18,037 nucleotides of DNA from Verrucomicrobiaceae bacterium (GCA_021151605.1 JAGKWZ010000264.1:1-18037), one strand, 5' to 3'. Shown: positions 1 to 7,871, numbered from the stretch's first letter. Program-made: numbers and translations. The notes: a model not told the origin generated them from the letters alone.

Positions 1-1232
1 TTGCTGATCTGATTCGTGAGGCTTTGGGCACGTGAATCAGCCGCAGCAATCTGGCCTTCAAACTGGCGGATCATCTCACGCACAGCGCGGCGATCTTCAT
101 CGAGACGGCTACGGTCTGGCACGATGCTGTTATGCACCGTGAGATGCTCGTTGAGCGCCATCTGACGTGTCTCGATGGTGCTGCGCAGCATGTCCATTTG
201 CTCGTCAGCGGTGAGAAGATCACGGCGCTGCTGGTCGAGCGTTTCACGCCCGATTTCGATCTGCTCTTCGTTCTGGCGGATGCGATGGTTCAGCTCTTCG
301 TTGCGCTCATTGTTGAAACCAATGCGACCCTCAGCGCTCTGCACCTGACTGCGGAACTCGCCGATCTGGCCGCGCAGTTGGTTGATCTGAGATTCGATGC
401 TGTGGTAGGCCTCGCGGGTTTCCAGTGCTTCGTGCTCGGCGGTTTGCAGGCGTGCCTGCACCTGATCGAGCTGCTCAGTCATCATGCGCACATGATTATC
501 AGACTCAGCCTTCTCGGCGCTGTAGTCGGTGTAGTGTTTGTGCGCGAGGTGGGTATCGAGCATCCGGGCATCATCGAGCAGGACTTGGTAGCGCTTCGCC
601 TTGGCGGCCTGCCTTTGCAGCGAGCCCATCTGGCGCTTCACTTCGGCGATCACGTCCTGCACGCGCAGGAGGTTGGCTTCGGTGTATTCGAGCTTGCGCA
701 GAGCTTCGCGCTTCTGGCCTTTGAACTTCGTGATGCCCGCCGCTTCTTCGAAGACGGTGCGGCGATCTTCGGGCTTCGAGCTGAGAAGCATGTCGATCTG
801 GCCCTGAGCCATGATGGAGTAAGCCGCACGACCAATCCCGGTGCCGGAGAAGAGGTCGTGGATGTCCTTCAGGCGGCAGACGGTGTTGTTCAGTCGGTAT
901 TCGCTGCGTCCATCGCGGAACACGCGGCGGCAGATGGCGACTTCGTTGTAGTCCACGCCGAGCGCTTGCTCGCAGTCCGCCATGACCAGCACGACCTCAG
1001 CCATGCCCACGGGCTTGCGCTTGTCCGTGCCGTTGAAAATAACGTCCGCCATTTCCTCACCACGCAGCGCTTTGGCCGAGGTCTCACCGAGCACCCAGCG
1101 GATGGCATCGACGACATTCGACTTACCACAGCCATTGGGACCGACGATGCCGGTCACACCTTTGTGGAACTCGAAGTTCGTCTTGTCGGCGAAGGACTTG
1201 AAGCCGTGGATGGTGAGGGTTTTGAGGTACAT
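1..1232 (-). CDS. smc: Chromosome segregation protein SMC, N-terminal part (cut by window edge)
   Basis: This is the N-terminal head and first coiled-coil stretch of an SMC ATPase, which with ScpA and ScpB forms the bacterial condensin that compacts and segregates chromosomes. About 410 residues are visible. The protein begins MYLKTLTIHGFKSFADKT, a typical SMC N-terminus, and the start is the ATG at 1232-1230. Walker A (GPNGCGKS) is at about residues 31-38, followed by the conserved WVLGE and later FSGTGIGRAAYS and FEEAAGI segments. From about residue 165 the sequence is rich in E, Q, K, R and L, as expected for the long coiled coil. The hinge, second coil, signature motif and Walker B lie beyond the left edge. 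The reading frame is open to the edge with no lesion. No strong Shine-Dalgarno sequence is seen; a GGAGGG lies about 20 nt upstream. trpE lies upstream on the same strand, 171 bp away. Confidence 0.96.
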   Translation of the reverse strand, partial: MYLKTLTIHGFKSFADKTNFEFHKGVTGIVGPNGCGKSNVVDAIRWVLGETSAKALRGEEMADVIFNGTDKRKPVGMAEVVLVMADCEQALGVDYNEVAICRRVFRDGRSEYRLNNTVCRLKDIHDLFSGTGIGRAAYSIMAQGQIDMLLSSKPEDRRTVFEEAAGITKFKGQKREALRKLEYTEANLLRVQDVIAEVKRQMGSLQRQAAKAKRYQVLLDDARMLDTHLAHKHYTDYSAEKAESDNHVRMMTEQLDQVQARLQTAEHEALETREAYHSIESQINQLRGQIGEFRSQVQSAEGRIGFNNERNEELNHRIRQNEEQIEIGRETLDQQRRDLLTADEQMDMLRSTIETRQMALNEHLTVHNSIVPDRSRLDEDRRAVREMIRQFEGQIAAADSRAQSLTNQIS

Positions 1233-1307
1233 GGCGGCAGGAAAGATTAGAACCCTCCATGAAACGCCAACCGCGCGAACCCCAGCAAGTGAGAAGGCTG
1301 TTTTTTA

Positions 1308-1350
1308 CCCTATCTTGGGGATAGTTAAGATATCCGAAACAAGATATGGG
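1308..1350. repeat. Imperfect two-part hairpin between trpE and smc
   Basis: The arms CCCTATCTTG (1308-1317) and CAAGATATGGG (1340-1350) pair over 10 bp with one bulged T at 1347. Inside them a second stem, GGATA (1319-1323) with TATCC (1331-1335), closes a 7-nt loop. The element lies 53 bp past the trpE stop codon and about 75 bp before the smc start. No U-run follows on the minus strand (an A-run does), so it does not fit a classical intrinsic terminator. It could be an operator, an RNA structure in the smc leader, or chance. The rest of the 1233-1403 gap is AT-richer than the neighbouring genes and holds no convincing ORF or promoter. Confidence 0.4.
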
Positions 1351-1403
1351 ATTTCTCGGCACTCTATTCGTGTGAATAAAGAAGGTGCCTGTGAACAAAC
1401 CCG

Positions 1404-2807
1404 CTAAGCGCCGAGCTGGCGTGCCCACTCGATGGCTCGCAGCATCCCGGTGGCCTTGTTGACCGTCTCCTGATACTCGGAGGCGGGATCAGAATCGGCG
1501 ACGACGCCCGCGCCGGCTTGCACGTAGGCTTTGCCGTCTTTTACCACGCAGGTGCGCAGGGCGATGCAGGAGTCGAGATTGCCATCGAAGCCGTAGTAGC
1601 CCACGGCTCCGGCATAGGCACAGCGTTTGCTCTTTTCGACCTCATTAATGATCTCCATGGCACGCACCTTCGGGCTGCCACTGACTGTCCCGGCGGGGAA
1701 GGTGGCACGCATCACGTCGTAGGCATTTTTGTCGGCGTTGAGCTGACCTTCGACGTTGCTGACGATGTGCATGACGTGGCTGTAACGCTCGATGATCATG
1801 AGGTCGGTCACTTTCACGGTGCCGTATTCAGCCACGCGGCCCACGTCGTTGCGGGCGAGATCGACGAGCATGATATGCTCGGCGCGTTCTTTCGGATCGG
1901 CGAGCAATTCGGCGGCAAGGGCATCGTCCTCAGCCTTTGATTTGCCTCTCCAGCGCGTGCCTGCGATGGGGCGGATCTCGATTTTGCCGTCGAGGCATTT
2001 CACATGCACCTCCGGTGAACTGCCAACGAGCGAGAAGCCGCCGGGCAGGTCCATGCAGAACATGTAGGGGGAGGGATTTACATGCCGCAGAGCGCGGAAA
2101 AGGTCGATGGTGGTGCCGGTGTAGTCGGTCTCAAAGCGCTGGGAAGGCACGCCTTGGAAGATGTCCCCTGCCCCGATGTATTCCTTCATCTTCGTCACCA
2201 TGCCTTCGTATTCGGCGCGCGTGGTGTTGCTGACCGGCGGTGGAAGCTGGTCGTTTTTCACCGGGGCAAAGGTTTGCAAAGGCTTCACGGCGAGCGGCTG
2301 GGAGAGCTTCGTGATCAGCGTCTCGATCTGCGTCTTGGCCCAATCGTAGGCGGCTTCCAGGCTGGCGTGCTCATCGGTGTGAACGTTTGCCACCAGCATG
2401 AGACGGCGGGTGCGGTGGTCAAAGATGAGGACCGTGTCCGTCACCATGAAAACCATGTCCGGCAGGCCGAGCTCGTCCTTGGGCGGTGCTGGCAAGGAAG
2501 GCTCAAAGAAGCGCACCATGTCATAGGCCAGATAACCCACGGCTCCGCCATGGAAGACGGGGATGTTTGCTGCCTCAGCAGGCTTATAGGGCAACATGAT
2601 CTGGCGGAGTTCCTCCAAGGGATCGGTGATGGAAGTGTAGCGCCGGGTTTTGCCGCGCTCTTCGACTTCGATCTCTTTGCCGCGAGCGGTAAAAATGAGG
2701 CGGGGTGAGCTGCCGAGCAGGGAGTAGCGGGATGGAGCTGGGGCATGGCGGCGGGCAAGAAAGGAGCGTAAAGACTGGATGCGATTGCCGATGTGGTCAA
2801 AGGGAGG
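1404..2807 (-). CDS. trpE: Anthranilate synthase component I with missing or frameshifted N-terminus
   Basis: TrpE makes anthranilate from chorismate, the first step of tryptophan synthesis, using ammonia from the glutaminase subunit TrpG. The chorismate-binding catalytic region is complete: GAGDIFQGVPSQRF, GSSPEVHV, IRPIAGTRWRG, LVDLARNDVGRV, FPAGTVSGSPKVRAMEII, GAVGYYGFDGNLDSC and a C-terminal QAGAGVVADS...EYQETVNKA. These are TrpE-like rather than PabB-like. The 5' end is odd. The frame is open back to a TGA at 2810-2808 and contains the TrpE-like segment SRYSLLGSSPRLIF, but no ATG, GTG or TTG occurs before a TTG at 2618, which is too far downstream. The usual roughly 70 N-terminal residues, including the LLES feedback element, are not recognisable in any frame. 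The interval given is the open frame, not a proven start. The gene may be 5'-deleted, frameshifted or mis-assembled. Function of the catalytic core is certain; the gene's integrity is not. Confidence 0.85.
   Translation of the reverse strand, partial: PPFDHIGNRIQSLRSFLARRHAPAPSRYSLLGSSPRLIFTARGKEIEVEERGKTRRYTSITDPLEELRQIMLPYKPAEAANIPVFHGGAVGYLAYDMVRFFEPSLPAPPKDELGLPDMVFMVTDTVLIFDHRTRRLMLVANVHTDEHASLEAAYDWAKTQIETLITKLSQPLAVKPLQTFAPVKNDQLPPPVSNTTRAEYEGMVTKMKEYIGAGDIFQGVPSQRFETDYTGTTIDLFRALRHVNPSPYMFCMDLPGGFSLVGSSPEVHVKCLDGKIEIRPIAGTRWRGKSKAEDDALAAELLADPKERAEHIMLVDLARNDVGRVAEYGTVKVTDLMIIERYSHVMHIVSNVEGQLNADKNAYDVMRATFPAGTVSGSPKVRAMEIINEVEKSKRCAYAGAVGYYGFDGNLDSCIALRTCVVKDGKAYVQAGAGVVADSDPASEYQETVNKATGMLRAIEWARQLGA
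2796..2802 (-). other. CTT-TGA-C motif resembling the prfB +1 frameshift site, at the trpE 5' end
   Basis: An ATG at 2835-2833 opens a short frame, MGSFYDEALTSL, that ends at TGA 2799-2797. Its last codons read CTT TGA followed by C, identical to the heptamer used for programmed +1 frameshifting in release factor 2 (prfB) mRNA. A slip from CTT to TTT followed by GAC would join this ORF to the open trpE frame and give a protein of about 477 residues. The Shine-Dalgarno-like stimulator found upstream of the prfB site is absent here, and the ATG has no clear ribosome binding site. The match is exact, but recoding is an inference and a decayed gene or coincidence is at least as likely. Confidence 0.2.
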
Positions 2808-2891
2808 TCAGAGCTTCGTCATAAAACGAACCCATTAGCCAGCCACTCAGCCGTAATCGAGTTTGGAGAACAGATGGTGGCTTCTGGCAGT

Positions 2892-2900
2892 TGCTATATT
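2892..2900 (+). promoter_or_regulatory. Possible extended -10 promoter element before the 2933 gene
   Basis: TGC followed by TATATT (2895-2900) fits an extended -10 element about 32 bp before the start codon at 2933. No good -35 box is seen at 16-18 bp. A 7-bp inverted repeat (TCGAGTT at 2857-2863, AACTCGA at 2902-2908) flanks the site. This is the divergent region between trpE and the plus-strand operon. The call rests on base patterns only. Confidence 0.25.
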
Positions 2901-2932
2901 GAACTCGAGTCGGAAGAAGCCCAATCTGTCAC

Positions 2933-4252
2933 ATGCCAAATTTCATGACTCCTGCAGAACGAATCACCCAACTCCGCCAATCGATGCCCACCGAGGGCAT
3001 GTTTCGTGACAAGGAATGGGTCCTTTCTCCCGAGGCCTTTCCGCTAGATGCACCCACGCTTTCGCTAATCCAGTCCCTGGGCCCAGCTCTCCGAGCATTT
3101 CAGCGCGCCTGTAATGATCTCTATTTCACCAGCCTGGAGCAACCAGATCTCACCTGGGTATCCACCCTCCTGGACCGGGGAAAGCCAGCCCGCGTCGTGG
3201 AACTCGGACGCCACGAACGCTGGCGGGCAGATCTCCCCAGTGTTTTGCGCCCCGACCTCGTGCTCACTGAAGACGGTCTGGCCATCTCCGAGTTGGATTC
3301 CCTGCCTGGCGGCATCGGATTGACGGGCTGGCTAGGAGAAACCTATTCCGCTATGGGCCAAAACGTCATCGGTGGCAGCGACGGCATGGTCGCAGGATTC
3401 GCCGCCGCCTTCCCGCAGGAAGACATCCTCATCTCCCGTGAGTCGGGCGACTACCAGCCCGAGATGGAATGGCTCGTCGGCAAACTCAATGACAGCGGCA
3501 ACAGCCTGCCAAGCCGCGTGATGAATCCATGGAACCTCACCCCCAATGAACTCCACGGCAGCAGCATTTACCGCTTCTTCGAGCTGTTTGATCTCGACCA
3601 AGTGGATATCTCCTTTGAAATGCTGCGCATGGCCGAGCAAGGCGAGCTTCATTTCACTCCGCCGCTGAAAGCCTTTCTCGAAGAAAAGCTTTGGCTGGTG
3701 CTTTTTTGGTCTCCTCAACTCCAGGACTACTGGCATTCGGCACTAAGCCCTGAGCACCTCGCACTTCTCCGCCGTTGCATCCCAGAGGGCTGGGTTGTTG
3801 ATCCTACCCCGCTTCCTCCCCATGCCATCCTTCCCGGCCTCGACATCCATTCCTGGGATGAAGTAAAGCGCTTCGGCAGTAAGCAGCGCGAACTCGTGCT
3901 GAAGATTAGTGGCTTCTCCGAGATCGGCTGGGGCTCCCGCAGCGTCTCCATCGGCCACGATCTCTCTCAGGAAGAATGGGCCAAGGCACTCGACGAAGCG
4001 CTCGCCAGCTTCCCCACAAATCCCTTCGTGCTCCAGCGGTTTCACAAAGCCAAAGTCCTGCAGCATCCAGCCTGGAATGAAGACCGTCAGGACACGGCGA
4101 TGATGAAAGCTCGCGTCCGTCTTTGCCCCTACTACTTCGTCCCACAAGGCACCGAGGAAACCCAGCTCGCCGGCGTGCTAGCCACCGTCTGCCCTGCCGA
4201 CAAAAAGATCCTCCACGGCATGAGAGACGCGATGATGCTGCCCTGTGTATGA
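2933..4252 (+). CDS. Conserved-looking protein of unknown function, possibly ATP-grasp-like
   Basis: I do not recognise this 439-residue protein with confidence. It has no signal peptide or membrane segment, so it is probably cytosolic. Suggestive parts are ISELDSLPGGIGLTGWL near residue 125, a mid-protein PPLKAFLEEKLWLVLFW stretch, and a C-terminal region with VLKISGFSEIGWGSRSV, FVLQRFHKA, a block RLCPYYFV and a final LATVCPADKKILHGM. A basic residue in a beta-like strand followed by a Gly/Ser-rich loop, then VLQ plus a basic residue, recalls ATP-grasp nucleotide binding, perhaps the permuted glutathionylspermidine-synthase-like type. This is inference by pattern only. The start is ATG 2933; an in-frame ATG at 2945 is also possible, and a GGAAGAAG sits about 14 nt upstream. 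It diverges from trpE and precedes the Mla-type genes on the same strand by 123 bp, or 33 bp if mlaE starts at 4286. Confidence 0.75.
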   Translation: MPNFMTPAERITQLRQSMPTEGMFRDKEWVLSPEAFPLDAPTLSLIQSLGPALRAFQRACNDLYFTSLEQPDLTWVSTLLDRGKPARVVELGRHERWRADLPSVLRPDLVLTEDGLAISELDSLPGGIGLTGWLGETYSAMGQNVIGGSDGMVAGFAAAFPQEDILISRESGDYQPEMEWLVGKLNDSGNSLPSRVMNPWNLTPNELHGSSIYRFFELFDLDQVDISFEMLRMAEQGELHFTPPLKAFLEEKLWLVLFWSPQLQDYWHSALSPEHLALLRRCIPEGWVVDPTPLPPHAILPGLDIHSWDEVKRFGSKQRELVLKISGFSEIGWGSRSVSIGHDLSQEEWAKALDEALASFPTNPFVLQRFHKAKVLQHPAWNEDRQDTAMMKARVRLCPYYFVPQGTEETQLAGVLATVCPADKKILHGMRDAMMLPCV

Positions 4253-4375
4253 CCTGCCAGCGCATCGTGCTGACCGCAAATTTTCGTGGGCATGAAGGCT
4301 CCATGGGGGATCGCACCCTGCATCTGTCGAAACGCATCCTTGTCTGTGCGCACATGTCGTGGATGGTCGGGCATC

Positions 4376-5506
4376 GTGAATCCCCCCTCACCAGCCGCCC
4401 CTCCCCTTGCTCGCTGGAGCCAGGAAGGCACCACTGTGGCCCTGACGCTCTCTGGCGTCTGGCACCGCGATGGCCCTCCTGTAAAGGTGGAAGGCATGGT
4501 GCCAAGCAGCCCGGCTCAGAGATATGAAACTTCAGCCCTGGGAGAGTTTGACTCCACGCTGCCCGCCTTTCTGCTGGCGCACATTCGCTCAGTCAGCCAT
4601 TCAGATACCACCGTAAAACCAGCGTGGACAGGTTTGCCTGACAATCTACGGGGCCTTATGGAGCTGGCGCTTGGAGTGCCTGAAAAAGGCGAGACGAAAA
4701 ACGACCCGAATAAGACCTCCGATCTTAAACAGCTCGGTAAGATGACGCTGAAGGCTTGGGAGGGCGTGCGTGGCACGACGGAGTTCGTCGGGCAGGCGAT
4801 GCTGTCCTTACTTCGCTTCGCCACAGGGCGCGCGCGTTTCCGCCGCAGCGACTTTTGGATGACTGTTCAAGAGTGTGGGCTGGAGGCACTGCCGATTGTC
4901 TCTCTCATCAGCTTCCTCATCGGGCTGATCCTGGCCTTTGTGGGGAATGTGCAGCTCACCAACTTCGGCGCGAACATCTTCGTCGCGGATCTGGTAGGCA
5001 TCGCGATGGTGCGTGAAATGGGTGTAGTGATGACGGGCATCATCATGAGTGGTCGCACTGGAGCCGCGTTTGCCGCGCACATCGGCAGCATGAAGGCGAA
5101 TGAGGAGATCGACGCGCTGCGGACCTTTGGCCTGAACCCCTTTGATTTCCTGGTGCTGCCGCGTCTGCTCGCGCTGATGATGATGCTGCCGATCCTGACC
5201 ATTTACTCGAACATCATCGGCATCGCCGGTGGCATGGTGGTGGGCATCTCGGTGGGCATCCCGCCGGTGCTGTATTGGAATGAAACGCTGCTTTCCATCG
5301 ACATGACCACGGCCTCTCTCGGTGTCTTTAAAAGCTTCTTCTTTGCCGCTGCCATCGCCATCACCGGCTGCCAGCAGGGCATGATGGCGGGGAACTCCTC
5401 CGCTGCTGTTGGCGAGGCCACCACGCGCGCGGTGGTCGCCTCCATCACGGCACTGGTGGTGATCGACTCTTTGTTCGCTGCCATCTTCACCATCCTCGAC
5501 ATCTGA
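4376..5506 (+). CDS. mlaE: STAS-MlaE fusion: lipid ABC transporter permease
   Basis: This is the inner-membrane permease of an Mla-type phospholipid transporter. From the chosen GTG (4376) it has 376 residues. A STAS-like domain at about residues 18-100 contains ALTLSGVW, a LGEFDSTLPAFLL segment and GLPDNLRGLMELA; it corresponds to the separate MlaB subunit of E. coli fused to the permease. An MlaE permease domain follows, from about 120 to the end, with several hydrophobic helices and the family hallmark GRTGAAFAAHIGSMKANEEIDAL, then RTFGLNPFDFLVLPRLLA. The frame is open further upstream, with GTG 4286 and ATG 4292, but that extension is Cys/Arg/Pro-rich and unlike the family, so 4376 is preferred. 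The MlaF gene starts 6 bp after the stop. Function is very secure; the start codon is uncertain. Confidence 0.92.
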   Translation: MNPPSPAAPPLARWSQEGTTVALTLSGVWHRDGPPVKVEGMVPSSPAQRYETSALGEFDSTLPAFLLAHIRSVSHSDTTVKPAWTGLPDNLRGLMELALGVPEKGETKNDPNKTSDLKQLGKMTLKAWEGVRGTTEFVGQAMLSLLRFATGRARFRRSDFWMTVQECGLEALPIVSLISFLIGLILAFVGNVQLTNFGANIFVADLVGIAMVREMGVVMTGIIMSGRTGAAFAAHIGSMKANEEIDALRTFGLNPFDFLVLPRLLALMMMLPILTIYSNIIGIAGGMVVGISVGIPPVLYWNETLLSIDMTTASLGVFKSFFFAAAIAITGCQQGMMAGNSSAAVGEATTRAVVASITALVVIDSLFAAIFTILDI

Positions 5507-5512
5507 CCTGCG

Positions 5513-6292
5513 ATGACACCTCTGCCAGACCCGCCAACCGCCAAGATCTCCGTGCGTGATCTACGCATGGCCTATGGCTCCTACGTGGTGATGGACAATC
5601 TGAGCTTCGACATCCAGGCGAAGGACATCTTCATCATCATGGGCGGCAGCGGCTGTGGGAAAAGCACGCTGCTCAAGCACCTGATCGGCCTACGTGAGCC
5701 GGCAAAAGGAAACGTGTTTTATGATGGCGACAACTTCACCGCCACCGATCCCGAGGAACGCGAGCGCTTCATCCGCCGCTTCGGTGTGATGTATCAATCC
5801 GGCGCGCTGTGGTCCTCACTCACGCTCGCCGAGAATGTGGCGATGCCGCTGGAAGAGTTCACCAAGCTGCCGCCGAAGACCGTGCGCGATTTGGTGTCCT
5901 ACAAGCTGTCGCTCGTCGGCCTTTCCGGCTACGAGGACTTCTATCCGAGCCAACTCAGTGGCGGTATGAACAAACGCGCAGGCATCGCCCGCGCCATGGC
6001 GCTAGACCCTGACATCCTCTTCCTCGATGAACCCGGTGCGGGGCTCGATCCGCTCAGCTCTCGCCGACTCGATGATCTCATCCTGCGCCTGCGAGATAGC
6101 CTTGGCTCCACGGTGGTCATCGTCACACACGAACTCGCCAGCATTTTCAGCATCGCCAATAACTCCGTTTTCCTCGACACCGAAACACGGACGCTGGGTG
6201 CCACGGGCAATCCATCTGAACTTCGCGACCACTGCGAGAGTCCTACTGTGCGTCGATTCCTAAACCGCGGAGCTGAAACCCAAAAAGCATGA
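5513..6292 (+). CDS. mlaF: Mla-type ABC transporter ATP-binding protein
   Basis: This is the cytoplasmic ATPase that drives the lipid transporter, and it should dimerise under the MlaE permease. The 259 residues contain all ABC motifs: Walker A GGSGCGKST at 44-52, Q-loop Gln95 in MYQSGALW, signature LSGGM at 148-152, Walker B ILFLDEP at 168-174 followed by GAGLDP, and the switch His206 in VTHE. The QSGALWSSLTLAENV segment after the Q-loop and the signature LSGGMNKRAGIARA are typical of the MlaF/Ttg2A group rather than other ABC ATPases. Length is normal for the family. The gene begins 6 bp after mlaE and its stop overlaps the mlaD start by ATGA, so the two should be co-translated. Confidence 0.95.
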   Translation: MTPLPDPPTAKISVRDLRMAYGSYVVMDNLSFDIQAKDIFIIMGGSGCGKSTLLKHLIGLREPAKGNVFYDGDNFTATDPEERERFIRRFGVMYQSGALWSSLTLAENVAMPLEEFTKLPPKTVRDLVSYKLSLVGLSGYEDFYPSQLSGGMNKRAGIARAMALDPDILFLDEPGAGLDPLSSRRLDDLILRLRDSLGSTVVIVTHELASIFSIANNSVFLDTETRTLGATGNPSELRDHCESPTVRRFLNRGAETQKA

Positions 6293-7299
6293 GCAAAAAA
6301 GCCAATCCAACTCTTATCGGTGCCTTTACACTCGTCGGTCTCATCCTCGCTGCTGTGGCCATCGTGCTCTTTGGCGCAGGAAAGTACTTTGAGAAATCCC
6401 ATCGCATTCTGCTGCACTTCGAAAAAAGCGCCATCGGCCTCCTAGTAGGCTCTGACGTGCGCTTCGGCGGCGTGCGCATCGGTCGAGTTGCTTCCATTAG
6501 CGTGCTGGTAGATCGGGAGAAGAATCGCAAGATCATCCCAGTGGTCGTCGAACTGGCGGAGACGGATCTCAAAGCCGTCGGAGCCACTTCTGGCAGCGCC
6601 ATCGACTTCTCCACCGAGGAGGGCGTGGACAAGGCGGTCAAAGAAGGACTACGAGCCGGGATGAAGCAGCAGAGCCTGCTCACCGGAATGCTCTACATCG
6701 AATTCGACATCGTGCCTGACGTGCCCGGCTTTATCTATGAAGGCCCGGGCAAAGCCGACTACCCCACGGTGCCCACCATCCCCACAGAGATCGATGAACT
6801 CATCGCCGGGGTGGCAGATGGACTCAAAAAGATCAACGCACTGGATCTGGCGGGCGTCATCAAAGACCTGCGCACCGTCCTCGTAAATGCCGAAGGTCAG
6901 CTCAAGGAGCTAAACATGAAGGCGATCAATGATAACGTGGTGGAGATCACCCAAGATATCCGTGCCATCACCAGCAATGACAAAATCAGTCATGCATTCA
7001 CCACGCTGGATGAAGCCCTGATCGATCTCAAAGCCCTGATCGCCAAAGCGGACAAAGGCATCGACCCGATCATGGCAGACTTTGACAAGGTAGCCATCAA
7101 GGCCAGCACCAGCCTGAGCGGAATCGAAACGGCCTCGAACGATCTCGCCAAGATCACCAACCCCCGCGGCCCGCTGATCCTCCGAATCCAATCCGTGCTA
7201 CAAGAAACCGAGCGTGCCGCCCGCGCTATCAAGGAACTGGCCGACGACCTGAAGCGCAACCCCAACGCCATCCTGAAAGGCAAAGAACAAAAGCCATGA
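6289..7299 (+). CDS. mlaD: MCE-domain (MlaD-type) lipid-binding protein
   Basis: This is a membrane-anchored MCE protein that receives lipid at the periplasmic face of the MlaFE transporter. The 336 residues begin with a short basic N-terminus and one membrane anchor (about residues 8-30). An MCE domain follows at about 36-120 with the recognisable VRFGGVRIGRVASI pattern. After it comes a long, mostly helical C-terminal part (about 165-330) rich in Asp, Lys, Leu and Ile, as in longer MCE proteins whose tails form a hydrophobic tunnel. At 336 residues it is much longer than E. coli MlaD (about 180) and closer to Ttg2C/Mce-like forms. The start ATG overlaps the mlaF stop (ATGA, 6289-6292), and the stop in turn overlaps the next gene by ATGA. 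Confidence 0.93.
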   Translation: MSKKANPTLIGAFTLVGLILAAVAIVLFGAGKYFEKSHRILLHFEKSAIGLLVGSDVRFGGVRIGRVASISVLVDREKNRKIIPVVVELAETDLKAVGATSGSAIDFSTEEGVDKAVKEGLRAGMKQQSLLTGMLYIEFDIVPDVPGFIYEGPGKADYPTVPTIPTEIDELIAGVADGLKKINALDLAGVIKDLRTVLVNAEGQLKELNMKAINDNVVEITQDIRAITSNDKISHAFTTLDEALIDLKALIAKADKGIDPIMADFDKVAIKASTSLSGIETASNDLAKITNPRGPLILRIQSVLQETERAARAIKELADDLKRNPNAILKGKEQKP

Positions 7300-7868
7300 A
7301 GCCCCACCTTTTGCTGATTCCTCTGCTGCTGAGTTCCTGTTCACTGCTCATGCCCGTGCGTGACACTTCCGTGCGCCATCGCCTGGAGTCCACCCTTGCT
7401 GACCGCAGCGCCAAAGACTCACGGCCAAGCGTCGCCATCGCCCGCGCTTCTCTGCCTGCCTATCTGGATCGTGAAGAACTCGTAACGCGGGATGCCGAAG
7501 GCGAGCTTCAGAAACATGACTCCCACCTCTGGTCCGAGTCCCTCGACACCGGCATCGCACGAGTCATTGCCACCAATCTCCGCCGCCTCACCGGCTCCCG
7601 GGCGATCCTGCCCATCGATGACTTCATCGCACTCGACTACAGCCACCTCGTCGAACTGCGCTTCGCCCAGTTTGATCCCGATGCCTCGGGCAATCTTATC
7701 CTTCGATGCAGTTGGAAAGCCCAGCCGGTGGAAGGTGGCGAAGTAAAATCCCAAAGCTTCAATACGGCGATCCCCATCCAGCCCACCAAGGCCCCCATTA
7801 CCGGCCGCATCACCGCCATGAACGAAGCGCTGGAACAGCTCGCAAGAGTTATTGCGAAGTCGCTTTAA
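7296..7868 (+). CDS. PqiC-like / ABC-transport auxiliary lipoprotein
   Basis: This 190-residue protein is a predicted lipoprotein: a hydrophobic leader ends in LLSSC, with Cys15 as the lipidation site. The body is an alpha/beta domain resembling the ABC-type transport auxiliary lipoprotein family (PqiC/DUF330). Its pattern of SVAIARASLPAYLDREELV near the N-terminus, LWSESLDTGIARVIATNLRRL, and a C-terminal AMNEALEQLARVI fits that family well. Such lipoproteins are found with MCE transporters and are thought to work at the outer membrane end of the lipid route. It starts by ATGA overlap with mlaD, making it the last gene of the operon. It converges with the CocE-like gene, the two stop codons being only 3 bp apart, so there is no room for a dedicated terminator. 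Confidence 0.85.
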   Translation: MKPHLLLIPLLLSSCSLLMPVRDTSVRHRLESTLADRSAKDSRPSVAIARASLPAYLDREELVTRDAEGELQKHDSHLWSESLDTGIARVIATNLRRLTGSRAILPIDDFIALDYSHLVELRFAQFDPDASGNLILRCSWKAQPVEGGEVKSQSFNTAIPIQPTKAPITGRITAMNEALEQLARVIAKSL

Positions 7869-7871
7869 TTA

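Noticed and set aside
132..1250. 372-codon plus-strand ORF
   Set aside because: Antisense to smc, whose minus-strand translation shows textbook motifs. The plus-strand product resembles nothing known to me.
4286..4375. 30-codon N-terminal extension of the MlaE fusion from GTG 4286
   Set aside because: The stretch is Cys/Arg/Trp/Pro-rich and unlike the start of STAS-MlaE proteins; GTG 4376 gives a family-typical length. It is not fully excluded.
3906..4505. 199-codon minus-strand ORF
   Set aside because: It overlaps the end of the 2933 gene and the start region of mlaE, and its Arg/Pro/Gly/Ser-rich composition is typical of a shadow frame.
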